Source: Flavobacterium sp. Sd200
GTDB taxonomy: Bacteria > Bacteroidota > Bacteroidia > Flavobacteriales > Flavobacteriaceae
Direction of reading: 5' to 3'
NCBI RefSeq assembly: GCF_009826935.1
Contig: NZ_WUMN01000001.1
Location: forward strand, 372,001-436,000
Length of the DNA: 64,000 nucleotides
The position numbers and the translations under genes were made by a program. Positions 39,701-46,929 of the stretch are shown in pieces. The notes below the pieces were generated by a model. The model was not told the DNA's origin. It searched no databases and saw nothing but the letters and a program-made list of their open reading frames with translations. Within the stretch, counting starts at the first letter, position 1. The number at the start of each line of letters is the position of its first letter.

Positions 39701-39940
39701 AGAGCTCATATAGCTCATATTTTCAACACCATTTATCGACTCTTCGAGCGATGGGGCTACAGAGCGCAATACCGTTTCGGCATTAGCCCCAGGGTATAAA
39801 GCCGTTACCTGTACGGCCGGGGGTGCAATGTCCGGAAACATTTGCAGGGGCAGTTTTGTGAGCCCCAATATACCCACAATTACAAGGAGGACAGAGATAA
39901 CTGTTGCCAGTACCGGCCTGTCTATAAATTTTTTGAACAT
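36767..39940 (-). CDS. RND efflux permease (HAE1/AcrB-like), 1057 aa
   Basis: The protein has the AcrB architecture: TM1, a large periplasmic loop, TM2-6, TM7, a second loop and TM8-12. Typical motifs are the start MFKKFIDRPVLATVISVLLV, the TM4 proton-relay segment GIVVDDAIVVVEAVH and LRPIIMTSLAFVVGLVP near the end. It exports hydrophobic compounds through the TolC partner. Substrates are not predictable. It is cotranscribed with adaptor and outer-membrane genes and probably controlled by the TetR protein encoded upstream. Confidence 0.95.
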   Translation of the reverse strand: MFKKFIDRPVLATVISVLLVIVGILGLTKLPLQMFPDIAPPAVQVTALYPGANAETVLRSVAPSLEESINGVENMSYMSSTASNDGSLTITVYFKLGTDPDQAAVNVQNRVAQATSQLPAEVVQAGIGTSKQQNSLLMVVTLFSENEKEYNQTFLANYAQINIIPEIKRIQGVGQSIIFGANKDYSMRVWLNPGQMASYNLTPKEVMAAIQDKNLEAAPGKFGESSKESFEYVIKYKGKLNKPAEYENIVIRSNADGSVLRLKDVARIEFGSYTYGGTTSNNGKVGVNIAAMQLAGSNANDIQIAIGEFMKKASKDFPKDVKYEILYNTKDSLDQSIHQVISTLIEAFILVFIVVYLFLQDFRSTLIPAIAVPVAILGTFFFMQLFGFSINLLTLFALILAIGIVVDDAIVVVEAVHAKMEHKHLPPKPATISAMSEITGAIISITLVMAAVFLPVGFMEGSTGVFYRQFAFTLAIAIVISAVNALTLSPALAALFLKETHHAPGTYKQTNFKDKFFTGFNKSFDKLTNNYLGSLRFLVRNKWLSIGGLAVVTAATIFMVGNTKTGFIPSEDQGFIAISLSTPAGSSLDRTTKVMNEAEAVLSTLPSARTVNALSGFNVLTQSSSPSAGVAFILLKPAKERGEVQDINAIMGQVNQKLAAVKGGSFFVFTFPTVPGFSNVDGLDLVLQDKTGGSLGKFSEVGYKFIGELMKRPEIAVAFTSFKADYPQYDMEVDDVKAEQLGVSVKDVLQTMQAYFGSAQASDFNRFGKYYRVMVQADQSARTEAASMDGIMVKNRLGDMVPINTLVKLKRVYGPETASRYNLFNSIGINAMANAGYSSGDAIKAVEEVAAQQLPSGYAVQFSGMTKEELSSGGQSTVIFILSLLFIYFLLSAQYESYILPWAVILSIPTGVFGVFLAIGMTGIENNIYVQVALVMLIGLLAKNAILIVEFASQRRQAGKSLIAASLEAAKLRLRPIIMTSLAFVVGLVPMMSAKGPSAMGNHSISIGAAGGMITGVILGLFIIPVLFIIFQYLHEKVSSKPKAVVNNEAAVAAASI

Positions 39941-39969
39941 CTTTTTGTTATAAAGGTTAGTGTGTACAA

Positions 39970-41106
39970 TTAGTTTTTAGCCAGCGTTGCAGGCTGCATT
40001 TTTTCGGGAGTGATCACGGTACCTTCGGCAAGGTTGTCAAAACCTTTAAACACTATTCTGTCGCCGCTTTTAACACCATTGCTTACTAAGTAGTTAGCAC
40101 CCGATTTTCCAATAATTGTAATAGGCTGTTTGGTTACTTTGTTGGTATTGTCTACTGCAAAAACAAATATTTTGTCCTGTACTTCTACAGTAGCTTCCTG
40201 TGGCACAACTATGGCATTGTCATGTGGCAGGCTAAGGCGTATTTTACCTGTATTGCCCGAGCGTAAAAGTCCTTTTGCGTTGGCAAATTTTGCCCTTAGT
40301 GTAATGGCTCCGGTGTTTTTGTCAAACTGCCCGTCTACCATGTCTACTTTTCCGGTAACCGGGTAGTCATTGTTATCAGCCAATACAAGCGATACCGGTG
40401 CAAGGTGCTTAATTTTATCGTCTATAGTATTGCCGTTGTACTGGGCTTTAAAGCGGATAAAATCAGCTTCGCCTAACGAAAAGTAGGCATATACTTCATG
40501 CACGTCAGAGAGTTTGGTAAGTGCCTCAACATCGGCAACCGAAACAAGGCTTCCCTGTTTTTTAGGCAGGCGGCCAATGTAACCGCTTACGGGAGCGGTA
40601 ATGGTTGTATAACCCAGGTTGATTTTAGCAGTGCCTACCATAGCTTTTGCCTGCTCCAGATTGGCTTGTGCCACTTTGTGCGATGCCCTGGCACTTTTTA
40701 ATTGGTAATCAGATACCACTTTGTTAGCCACAAGCGGTGTAAGCTTATCTATTTCAAGCTGGGTATTAATTAGGGCAGCTTCGGCGGCGTGGTAGCTGGC
40801 AAATGCATTGTTAAGGGCTTCACGGTAAGGCTGTTCGTTAATTTTGAACAATGGCTGACCTTGGTTTACGTAGGCACCTTCGTCTACAAATATTTTTTCG
40901 AGGTTGCCATTTACCTGCGGGCGAATTTCAATATCTACAGTGCCCTGTAAAGAGGCCGGATATTCCTGTTGAGTTACAGCTGTTGCGCTGCTTATAGTAA
41001 CAACCGGCAGGGCAGGGGCAGCAGCAGCGGCCTGCTGGCTTTCGTGTTTAGGGCCGCAGCTGGTTAGCGCTGCAAGCAGCATGGCAAGGGGAAGGATGAT
41101 TTTCAT
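39970..41106 (-). CDS. RND efflux periplasmic adaptor (AcrA/MexA-like lipoprotein), 378 aa
   Basis: The lipoprotein signal MKIILPLAMLLAALTSC puts the anchor Cys at residue 17. Biotinyl-lipoyl halves follow (GNLEKIFVDEGAYVNQGQPL and TITAPVSGYIGRL), separated by an alpha-hairpin, then beta-barrel and membrane-proximal domains. This is the membrane-fusion protein that links the permease to the TolC partner. I start at 41106 rather than the ATG at 41160 because it places the lipobox at the normal position; the longer form cannot be excluded. Confidence 0.9.
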   Translation of the reverse strand: MKIILPLAMLLAALTSCGPKHESQQAAAAAPALPVVTISSATAVTQQEYPASLQGTVDIEIRPQVNGNLEKIFVDEGAYVNQGQPLFKINEQPYREALNNAFASYHAAEAALINTQLEIDKLTPLVANKVVSDYQLKSARASHKVAQANLEQAKAMVGTAKINLGYTTITAPVSGYIGRLPKKQGSLVSVADVEALTKLSDVHEVYAYFSLGEADFIRFKAQYNGNTIDDKIKHLAPVSLVLADNNDYPVTGKVDMVDGQFDKNTGAITLRAKFANAKGLLRSGNTGKIRLSLPHDNAIVVPQEATVEVQDKIFVFAVDNTNKVTKQPITIIGKSGANYLVSNGVKSGDRIVFKGFDNLAEGTVITPEKMQPATLAKN

Positions 41107-41268
41107 ACTGTCGAGGATTTTGAAGATTAAATTATATTGAGGTGATATTTCTGTTTTCATGACTTATTTCTGTTTAGTGGATTATGGGTTTCAGGTTTGT
41201 TTTTATGTTGGTTAGCATTTGCGCTATAAATGGTTAAATTGTTTCATGTTTTACATTTATTAAATGGT

Positions 41269-41618
41269 TTAACGGTGTTAAGTTAAGGTTGCCGTGTTCT
41301 CCTAAAATTATCAGTTTTCTAAACCTTTGTCTTTTTAAAACCTACAAGGTCTTCGAGGCACAGGTGTTCGGAAGACCTTGGAGGTGTAATTAACAGCTCT
41401 TAATAATCTAACATCGTTAAGTTTTATTCTAAAAAAAAGTCAAAAAACTTTCTCTTTTAACGCCTCTCAGATTTTCTAACAGTGTTAAGTAAATCTCTCA
41501 AAAAAATGGGATATCATCCCTCGTGCTACACCGTTTAATTACTTAACAGCGTTAAGTTGTTGTTCTAAAAAAAGGCAAACCGTAAGATTATTGCCTGTAA
41601 ATTATCTAACACCGTTAA
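41269..41618. promoter_or_regulatory. Array of five TetR-like operators (TTAAC-N3-GTTAA)
   Basis: Five 13-bp inverted repeats of the form [T/C]TAAC-N3-GTTAA lie at 41269-41281, 41408-41420, 41476-41488, 41543-41555 and 41606-41618. The last four are spaced 63-68 bases apart, and the first gap is about twice that (139). Four copies are followed 5-12 bases later by an A-tract near C-T-[A/C]-AAAAAA. The block fills the gap between the tetR stop and the adaptor gene. A sixth copy lies at the tetR promoter. Confidence 0.75.
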
Positions 41619-41634
41619 GTGAAAGCTAAAAAAA

Positions 41635-42228
41635 TTATGCCGGTACTTTTAGCGAACTGATAATACCGTTAATGGCATCCCTTAATATTTGCGTATTCAT
41701 TGCTGTAGGTAAGCCACTTCCTGTCATGTTGATGGATATAAGCCCGTGAATTATAGAAAAGAATGTAAAATACTTTTGCTTTACAATCTCACTTCCCGGG
41801 TGTCCCATAACCTCAGAGATCACTTCGGTAAACAGCATGTAAGGTGAGTCGGCCTCTACACACTGCCCGTAGCAGCAGGTCATTTCTACCCCAAACATTA
41901 CCTGATAAAGCTCTTTGTCGCTAAAAGCATAATCCCAAAAGGCAAGCCACATGGCTTCAAGTGCCTGCTCCGGGTCGGCTGAACTTTCTTTGGCAGCCTT
42001 AATTTTTTTAGTCAGCTCTAAGAAGCCTTTTTTGGTAAGCTCATTAAGTATGGCATCTTTATTAGAAAAATACTCATAAATAATAGGGGCGGTATATTCT
42101 ATCCTGTCAGCAATTTTACGCATATTCAAGCCAAGCCATCCTTCTTCTTTCACTATGTCATAGGCAGCGGTCAGGATATTGCACCTGGTCTCTTCCTTTT
42201 GTCTTAGTATTCTGTCTTTGCTGGCCAT
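41635..42228 (-). CDS. TetR/AcrR family regulator of the RND efflux operon, 197 aa
   Basis: The N-terminal HTH region reads TRCNILTAAYDIVKEEGWLGLNMRKIADRIEYTAPIIYEYFSNKDAILNELTKKG, as three consecutive helices of a TetR DNA-binding domain. The C-terminal half is ligand-binding and helical. It lies upstream of, and on the same strand as, the efflux operon. The repeated palindromes in both flanks make it the probable repressor of both. I start at 42228 (MASKDRILRQK) because the longer frame begins at a TTG within the promoter. Confidence 0.9.
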   Translation of the reverse strand: MASKDRILRQKEETRCNILTAAYDIVKEEGWLGLNMRKIADRIEYTAPIIYEYFSNKDAILNELTKKGFLELTKKIKAAKESSADPEQALEAMWLAFWDYAFSDKELYQVMFGVEMTCCYGQCVEADSPYMLFTEVISEVMGHPGSEIVKQKYFTFFSIIHGLISINMTGSGLPTAMNTQILRDAINGIISSLKVPA

Positions 42229-42247
42229 TGTAATTGCATTAAATCGT

Positions 42248-42260
42248 TTAACAACGTTAG
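42248..42260. promoter_or_regulatory. Sixth TetR-like operator, at the tetR transcription start
   Basis: TTAACAACGTTAG has the same TTAAC-N3-GTTA form as the array at 41269-41618. It sits directly downstream of the -7 box 42262-42269 and so would overlap the tetR transcription start, as expected for autorepression. Confidence 0.65.
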
Positions 42261-42261
42261 G

Positions 42262-42269
42262 CAAAGATA
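42262..42269 (-). promoter_or_regulatory. -7 promoter element of the efflux tetR gene
   Basis: The minus strand reads TATCTTTG, matching TAnnTTTG. It lies 34 bases from the ATG at 42228 and abuts the operator 42248-42260. Confidence 0.6.
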
Positions 42270-42390
42270 AGACGTTTATAAATATGGTTTCAAAAATTTA
42301 TGATAATTTTTTTCTATGGTGGTATAGAGGTTGTTTGGTTGGTTGTTAATTTGTTTGTTTATAGTGTTTTATTTTATTTTAACTTTTCTT

Positions 42391-42398
42391 TAGCTTTG
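42391..42398 (+). promoter_or_regulatory. -7 promoter element of the 188-aa exported-protein gene
   Basis: TAGCTTTG matches TAnnTTTG, 22 bases before the ATG at 42421. No clear -33 TTG is seen. Confidence 0.5.
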
Positions 42399-42420
42399 CT
42401 TAGAAACTTAAATTCAAACA

Positions 42421-42987
42421 ATGAAAAGATTTTTACTACTAATATCGTTATGTACTGTTATACAAAATTTTGCTCAGGAAAAAAGTTTATCAAGTGCATC
42501 TGAGTTTATTGAGCGTTCCTCATATGTCCAAATTAATATGGATGAAAATGAAAAGGCTACTTTTAAATCGGGTTTTGGTGAAACTGTAGACTTTTACTCT
42601 GCAGAAATAATAGACCTTAAAAAAAATGAAAAAATGATTGGGCTTACTATAGAATCGTTATTCATTATAGGCCAACAGGGTATGAGTAATATACAGGCTA
42701 AGGAAACAGCTTGGGTTGGAATTGAAGAAATTGGAGACATGATAACCTGGCTTGAAAATTATGTTATACCTAATTTACAGCAAGCTGTGGGTAAAAAGAA
42801 AACTATCAAGTATATATTTAATTCCAAAGAGATTATGCTAAAGTTTGAAGTTTATGATAATAAGCAAATTTTCTCAGTTATACTGAATAATACCAATTAT
42901 CATGATAAATATTTTTGGACAGAGGCCCGCGTAAAAGATATTCCAAAAGTATTAGAAGTGCTAAAATTTTTGCAAGCGAAGAAGTAA
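42421..42987 (+). CDS. Exported protein of unknown function, 188 aa
   Basis: A signal peptide (MKRFLLLISLCTVIQNFAQ) is followed by a soluble alpha/beta domain I do not recognise. Its context is the right flank of the efflux regulator and the left edge of an accessory-looking region. A terminator follows the stop codon. No catalytic motif is visible. Confidence 0.7.
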   Translation: MKRFLLLISLCTVIQNFAQEKSLSSASEFIERSSYVQINMDENEKATFKSGFGETVDFYSAEIIDLKKNEKMIGLTIESLFIIGQQGMSNIQAKETAWVGIEEIGDMITWLENYVIPNLQQAVGKKKTIKYIFNSKEIMLKFEVYDNKQIFSVILNNTNYHDKYFWTEARVKDIPKVLEVLKFLQAKK

Positions 42988-43020
42988 TTATTGATTAATA
43001 AGACAAATTGGAATTGAAAC

Positions 43021-43065
43021 ATTATAAGTGCTTCCAAATCTGAAAGCACTTATAATGTTTTTTAT
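43021..43065 (+). terminator. Terminator after the 188-aa gene
   Basis: A perfect 13-bp stem ATTATAAGTGCTT/AAGCACTTATAAT (43021-43033 with 43044-43056) is followed by GTTTTTTAT. Confidence 0.9.
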
Positions 43066-43109
43066 GCATAAGAATTTATATTTCTTTGCTAATCAACACT
43101 CTTTCTTCA

Positions 43110-44045
43110 CTACCCAATCCCCAACTTTGCAAAGGTAAGCGGGCCTACTACACCATCATCGTCAAGGCCATTTTTAAGCTGGAATGCTTTTACCGCATTA
43201 TGTGTTTTATCGGCAAATGTACCTGTTACAGGAAGTTTTAATTGTGGGTCTTTTGCATTCAGTGCTTTTTGGACTTCAATAACAAGAAAACCGTTACTTC
43301 CTTTTTTAAGATAGCTGCCGGAATTTAATTCTGCAAGCGCCATCTTTTTATCATTTACCGCCTCCTGCAATGCGCCTATGGTAACCGTATCGGCTTCTCC
43401 TGTTTCGGGCATGTTGTTTTCTTTTTGGAACTCTTTTAAAAAACCTTCGGTCTGGCCGCCAAACCACCCGTCTACCTCAATAGCATAGTCAAGGTCGAAC
43501 AGGTATTTTTGCAGCACGGTAACCGCCGAACCTCTGTCGCCGTTCCTAAGTACATCGGCTGGTTTTTCTATAGAGGCATCAGTGTACACCCCCGGATTAA
43601 TGAACGATTTTACAATATTGCGAGACCGTTCGCGCAGCATTACCCTGCCGCCATCGCTGTTATTACCCTGGCTGGTATTGCCTTCATAAGCCTCCAGTAT
43701 GGTTTTGGCAGTATTTTTCCAGCGAATAAATATGCCTATATGGTCGGCATGCCCGTTACCTTCCCAATCATAAATCACTATATCTCCGGGTTCGGGTGCG
43801 GTGGTAATCATCCCTTTAGACTTGTAATAATTGTGTGCCGATTGGCAGTGGTGTATGCCTTTTGCAGACTGTATGTTGCCTAACGGCACTCCGGCTTTAT
43901 CAAAAACCCAACTCACAAAAATAGCGCACCATTTTACACCGTTCAGGTTGTACCATACACCATACTTGGTTTTGTTACTGTTTGCCGGGCTTTCAATAGT
44001 TCCCAGTTCTGCTTTTGCTGTTTCTAAAACTTTTGATCTTGACAT
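43110..44045 (-). CDS. CHAP-domain peptidoglycan hydrolase with two peptidoglycan-binding domains, 311 aa
   Basis: Residues about 5-150 resemble a CHAP amidase/endopeptidase domain, with the nucleophile C40 in NGVKWCAIFVSWVFDKAG and the His in GNGHADHIGIFI (H102). Two PG_binding_1-like domains follow at about 168-235 and 242-311 (the second ends NAVKAFQLKNGLDDDGVVGPL). There is no signal peptide, unusual for a cell-wall enzyme, and the order resembles phage endolysins. It lies 2 bases after the patatin gene on the same strand, so the pair is probably translated together. Confidence 0.8.
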   Translation of the reverse strand: MSRSKVLETAKAELGTIESPANSNKTKYGVWYNLNGVKWCAIFVSWVFDKAGVPLGNIQSAKGIHHCQSAHNYYKSKGMITTAPEPGDIVIYDWEGNGHADHIGIFIRWKNTAKTILEAYEGNTSQGNNSDGGRVMLRERSRNIVKSFINPGVYTDASIEKPADVLRNGDRGSAVTVLQKYLFDLDYAIEVDGWFGGQTEGFLKEFQKENNMPETGEADTVTIGALQEAVNDKKMALAELNSGSYLKKGSNGFLVIEVQKALNAKDPQLKLPVTGTFADKTHNAVKAFQLKNGLDDDGVVGPLTFAKLGIG

Positions 44046-44047
44046 GG

Positions 44048-45847
44048 TTATGTGGTTTTATTGTTGTTTACTGCTTTTTCTTTCGCTACTGCTTTTTCTG
44101 AAGTATAGCCTTTTATCAGAGACCACTCGTAGAGCGAATCTTTGATAATGGAAATGGTTTTATTTGCCAGTTTACTGTTAAGCCATAGACGCGTACCTCC
44201 CAACATTAATATTTGCTGATATTTGGGTAGTTCGGCAACATTGAGTATCAGTTTTTCTATACGCTTCTTTAAGGGCTTCTTAAAGCGGTCAATGTCATCT
44301 TCAGTAATGCGTGGCCAATTCTCCCCACATGAAAATACAGGCATTTTTAGTGTGCCTCTTTCGGGACGGGGGGTAAACAAAGGTATGATCTGATACTCCT
44401 TTTCTTCATCGGGCTTTGTAGCTCCTGATGCGAATCGGCCCCAGTCGGCATCTTTATAACCATCCTTAAATATTTCATTATTATACAGCGCCGACTCAGG
44501 AACAGTAAAATAGTCGCGTAAAAATATCTCGCAGTTGTATCTGCCCAAATAATAATCGTGTATTCGGAATTCTTTATTTAAAAATCCGCCAAAACCGCCA
44601 AGGTGCCCACAGGCAATGGCCTTTTCTCCAAAAACCTCTTCGTCAGCTCCTTTTAGATTTTTTATTATTCGCGATGGCGAAATGATAAAACGGCTGCCAT
44701 CATTAAATACCATTGCATCCTTATATTCTTTTGGCTTAGCACGCATTTGCGATAGCATGGCGCCCACAGTATTGGGAAGTACGCTCATAATATCTTCATC
44801 CATTACAAACGGGTCGGCCTGCACACTTGGAAAAGGGTCTACCATAAGCACGGTATTCTCAAAAGTATCATAATTACAATTTATGTTGGACAGCTCCCGC
44901 TCTTTCTGTTCGTTATTGATATATGTTTTATTGTTCTCTTTTACATAAATATCATTTAACAGGTCGCGTACTTTTTCAAAAGGCTCGTTGTTTATCATAC
45001 CGCCGTCTACGTTCAGCGTGGTTACAAGTTCCTGATTACTATCAAGAGGTGTATTTTTAAATACATAGTCAAGCCACGGTATCTGTTCTACATATTTTTT
45101 TTCGCGAACCAGTATCCTGGGCTTAAGCCCAGCCGGAAAAGCACCTGTTGCCATTGCAGCATCTTTGGCTGTGCCCAAATAAGCTTCAGTTCTAAAATCG
45201 AGCGGCATCCATGGCCCCCCGGTAGCCGGGGCAACACCATCCATAACTTCAAAACATGCATAATCGTTATGAACAGACATATAGTATTTTTCCTTTCGCT
45301 GTCCTGCACGTGCCGAGTTGAGGTCGGCATAATAATAAAACCCTTCCAGGTTGGTAAGTGTGCTAAACACTTTAACGGGTGCTTCAAAGTAAGAAGGCGT
45401 TTTTTTCCAGTTTACTTTATCGGTAGCGATCATTCTATTGGCTATTTCATCTATAAAATTAGAATTAAGTGCCGATATTATTTTTCCGGATTGTATATCT
45501 CCGGTATTGAGCATGTGCGGAAACATATCTCTGTCAATAAGATCTACCCAGCTATGGTACAGCTTGTTTTCCGGATGTTCGTCCAGAAGTTTTCCTGGCG
45601 CAGGCAAATCAACAGGTGTAATGGCGTTGTTAAGGGTAGTGGCGGTTAGCATTGCAGTCATTCCCCCGGCCGATGCACCTCCCATTATGGGTATGGTAAC
45701 GTTGTGTGTAGGTACGCCGGGCTGACCACGATGTTTATCCCACTCGGCTAAGGCTTCAAGCAGGTAATCTACTACACCTGCCGTATAAGCGCCGGCTGAT
45801 ACGGCTCCTGCCATACACAGCCCTATGCGAAAAGGCTTTTGTTTCAT
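44048..45847 (-). CDS. Patatin-like phospholipase, 599 aa
   Basis: The oxyanion region RIGLCMAGAVSAGAYTAGVVDYL precedes the nucleophile elbow MGGASAGGMTA (Ser59). The catalytic Asp is in NVDGGMINNEPF near residue 277. The Ser-Asp dyad and fold are those of patatin lipid acyl hydrolases. The C-terminal 300 residues are unfamiliar and may add specificity. There is no signal peptide. The gene is upstream of a CHAP hydrolase with 2 bases between them. Whether it acts on the cell's own lipids or on a competitor is unknown. Confidence 0.8.
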   Translation of the reverse strand: MKQKPFRIGLCMAGAVSAGAYTAGVVDYLLEALAEWDKHRGQPGVPTHNVTIPIMGGASAGGMTAMLTATTLNNAITPVDLPAPGKLLDEHPENKLYHSWVDLIDRDMFPHMLNTGDIQSGKIISALNSNFIDEIANRMIATDKVNWKKTPSYFEAPVKVFSTLTNLEGFYYYADLNSARAGQRKEKYYMSVHNDYACFEVMDGVAPATGGPWMPLDFRTEAYLGTAKDAAMATGAFPAGLKPRILVREKKYVEQIPWLDYVFKNTPLDSNQELVTTLNVDGGMINNEPFEKVRDLLNDIYVKENNKTYINNEQKERELSNINCNYDTFENTVLMVDPFPSVQADPFVMDEDIMSVLPNTVGAMLSQMRAKPKEYKDAMVFNDGSRFIISPSRIIKNLKGADEEVFGEKAIACGHLGGFGGFLNKEFRIHDYYLGRYNCEIFLRDYFTVPESALYNNEIFKDGYKDADWGRFASGATKPDEEKEYQIIPLFTPRPERGTLKMPVFSCGENWPRITEDDIDRFKKPLKKRIEKLILNVAELPKYQQILMLGGTRLWLNSKLANKTISIIKDSLYEWSLIKGYTSEKAVAKEKAVNNNKTT

Positions 45848-45961
45848 TGAATTGGTTTTATGATGGTTGATTTGTATTAAGTAGTTAAAGGTAAGTGTTT
45901 TATGTTTAAATGATGGCTATGAAAGTTAAAAAAAAATAACTTCTTTTAACAAAAAAAGAAT

Positions 45962-45969
45962 TACATTTG
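45962..45969 (+). promoter_or_regulatory. -7 promoter element of small-ORF unit 1
   Basis: TACATTTG matches TAnnTTTG and ends 8 bases before the ATG at 45978, so the transcript would have almost no leader. A -33 TTG is not evident. Confidence 0.5.
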
Positions 45970-45977
45970 CTGCCGAT

Positions 45978-46100
45978 ATGAAAAATTTAAACCTACATAG
46001 CCACATTTCAGCAAGAATGATAAGCGATCGTTTTAACGGTTACCAGCCGTTTAAACCGAATGGGCATGCTGTGTTTTTTAATGATTTGTATCTTATATAG
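45978..46100 (+). CDS. Small ORF 1, 40 aa, between a promoter and a terminator
   Basis: The peptide begins MKNLNLHSHISARMISDRFN and is polar, with many Asn, His and Phe residues. It has no signal peptide or TM helix. It sits in a compact unit: TAnnTTTG box, ORF, then a strong terminator starting 27 bases after the stop. A second, similar unit follows about 400 bases later. This could be a leader peptide with an attenuator or a real small protein; I cannot tell. Confidence 0.45.
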   Translation: MKNLNLHSHISARMISDRFNGYQPFKPNGHAVFFNDLYLI

Positions 46101-46127
46101 CAGGATATTAATTGTAATACAATACAC

Positions 46128-46157
46128 AAGCGCCCTTTAAACAGGGCGCTTTTTTTG
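46128..46157 (+). terminator. Terminator after small ORF 1
   Basis: A 9-bp stem AAGCGCCCT/AGGGCGCTT with a 6-base loop is followed by seven T residues. Confidence 0.9.
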
Positions 46158-46391
46158 TTTTTAGGCATATTGAAAACAATAATATGAGGCGGATTTTAAA
46201 ATAATTGAAAAATAATTTTTGAAAATGTTTAATGATTAATCGAAATAGTAAAAAATAGCATTGAAAAGTAACCGGATGAGAGACAGTCATTTGATGAAAA
46301 TAAGGATCTGCACACTATGGCGGACAGGGATTTTTATGCTTTTACTTTTGTTTAACTATTTGATATTCAATAAAATAATTTTAAAAAATAG

Positions 46392-46423
46392 TTGCACGGT
46401 AAGTTTTTTCGTGTTTATCTTTG
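46392..46423 (+). promoter_or_regulatory. Promoter of small-ORF unit 2 (-33 TTG, -7 TATCTTTG)
   Basis: TTG at 46392-46394 is followed 21 bases later by TATCTTTG at 46416-46423, a good match to the Bacteroidota promoter form TTG-N17-23-TAnnTTTG. It may drive small ORF 2 and, if the downstream terminator is read through, the tRNA array. Confidence 0.6.
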
Positions 46424-46477
46424 CCGAAGAAAATCTGGAACAATAAAACGGTTTTCAACCTTATTAAAAACAATATT

Positions 46478-46591
46478 ATGAAATCAATGCATACAACATA
46501 TAGATCAGATCGCAGCCAATACAGCATACTGCTTCCGTTTTACGGGCTGGATCTGCCATACATAGAACAGGTGTATAAACACATACCATAG
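46478..46591 (+). CDS. Small ORF 2, 37 aa, between a promoter and a terminator
   Basis: The peptide begins MKSMHTTYRSDRSQYSILLP and contains five Tyr, three Pro and four Leu. Like small ORF 1, it lies between a TAnnTTTG promoter and a strong terminator, and the two share the start (MK) and an SDR segment. It could be a leader peptide that controls transcription into the tRNA array 90 bases downstream; this is inference. Confidence 0.45.
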   Translation: MKSMHTTYRSDRSQYSILLPFYGLDLPYIEQVYKHIP

Positions 46592-46616
46592 AGTAGTATA
46601 TTCTATGTAATGTTAT

Positions 46617-46644
46617 AAAGCACCTTTAACCGGGTGCTTTTTTT
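46617..46644 (+). terminator. Terminator after small ORF 2, just before the tRNA array
   Basis: The 8-bp stem AAAGCACC/GGTGCTTT with an 8-base loop (TTTAACCG) is followed by a T run. The loop begins TTTAA, as in the first unit. It could work as an attenuator for the tRNA genes that start at 46678. Confidence 0.85.
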
Positions 46645-46677
46645 ATGCCCAAAAATTACAGTTCTCAGAAAGGAACA

Positions 46678-46752
46678 GGCTCATTGGGGTAGTGGCTAAC
46701 CTTTCCGACTGTCTCTCGGGAGAAACGGGTTCGATTCCCGTATGAGCCGCCA
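46678..46752 (+). tRNA. tRNA-Asp (GTC), with encoded CCA
   Basis: The acceptor stem GGCTCAT/ATGAGCC is perfect, with discriminator G73 and CCA encoded at 46750-46752. The anticodon loop CTGTCTC gives GTC (Asp). The T-arm ACGGG-TTCGATT-CCCGT is complete. The anticodon stem has one G-U-type pair. Position 37 is T where a purine is usual. G73 and C38 agree with Asp identity. It looks foldable and possibly functional. Confidence 0.7.
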
Positions 46753-46753
46753 T

Positions 46754-46826
46754 GGTGTTTTTAGTTTATTTGGTAAAACCTCAAATTGTGGATTTGAAGA
46801 ACCGGGTTCGATTCCCGAAAACACCC
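46754..46826 (+). tRNA. tRNA-His-like (GTG)
   Basis: The acceptor GGTGTTT pairs with AAACACC. The anticodon loop TTGTGGA carries GTG on a perfect TCAAA/TTTGA stem, and the D-arm is GTTT/AAAC. The discriminator is C, as expected for bacterial His. The T-arm CCGGG-TTCGATT-CCCGA has one C-A mismatch, and the spacer to the D-arm has three bases instead of two. A register with G-1 paired to C73 is also possible. Activity is uncertain. Confidence 0.55.
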
Positions 46827-46835
46827 AAAATCAAT

Positions 46836-46919
46836 CCGGGAAGATAACGGTGGTTGTTTGCCTGCTTTGGATGCAGGAGGCCACAGGTTCTCCCGATAGC
46901 TATCGGGATGCTTCCCGGA
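46836..46919 (+). tRNA. tRNA-Pro-like (TGG) with a palindrome in place of the T-loop
   Basis: The acceptor CCGGGAA/TTCCCGG has C1-G72 and A73, as in Pro tRNAs. The anticodon loop TTTGGAT on CCTGC/GCAGG gives TGG. The T-arm starts CAGGTTC, but then 18 bases TCCCGATAGCTATCGGGA follow instead of GAATCC, leaving only TG to pair with the outer CA. This cannot form a normal T-arm. It is either an inactive tRNA or a tRNA-like RNA with another role. Confidence 0.5.
46891..46908. repeat. Perfect 18-bp palindrome inside the tRNA-Pro T-arm (copy 1)
   Basis: TCCCGATAGCTATCGGGA is its own reverse complement and would fold as a 7-bp hairpin with AGCT as loop. The identical sequence occurs at 47077-47094 at the equivalent place in the next interrupted tRNA. 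From memory, similar palindromes are common intergenic repeats in Bacteroidota; I cannot verify this here. Confidence 0.9.
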
Positions 46920-46929
46920 CAAAATTATT

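Noticed and set aside
46261..46446. A 61-codon frame between the two small-ORF units
   Set aside because: It overlaps the promoter at 46392-46423, starts with a weak codon and has a repetitive hydrophobic segment without family likeness.
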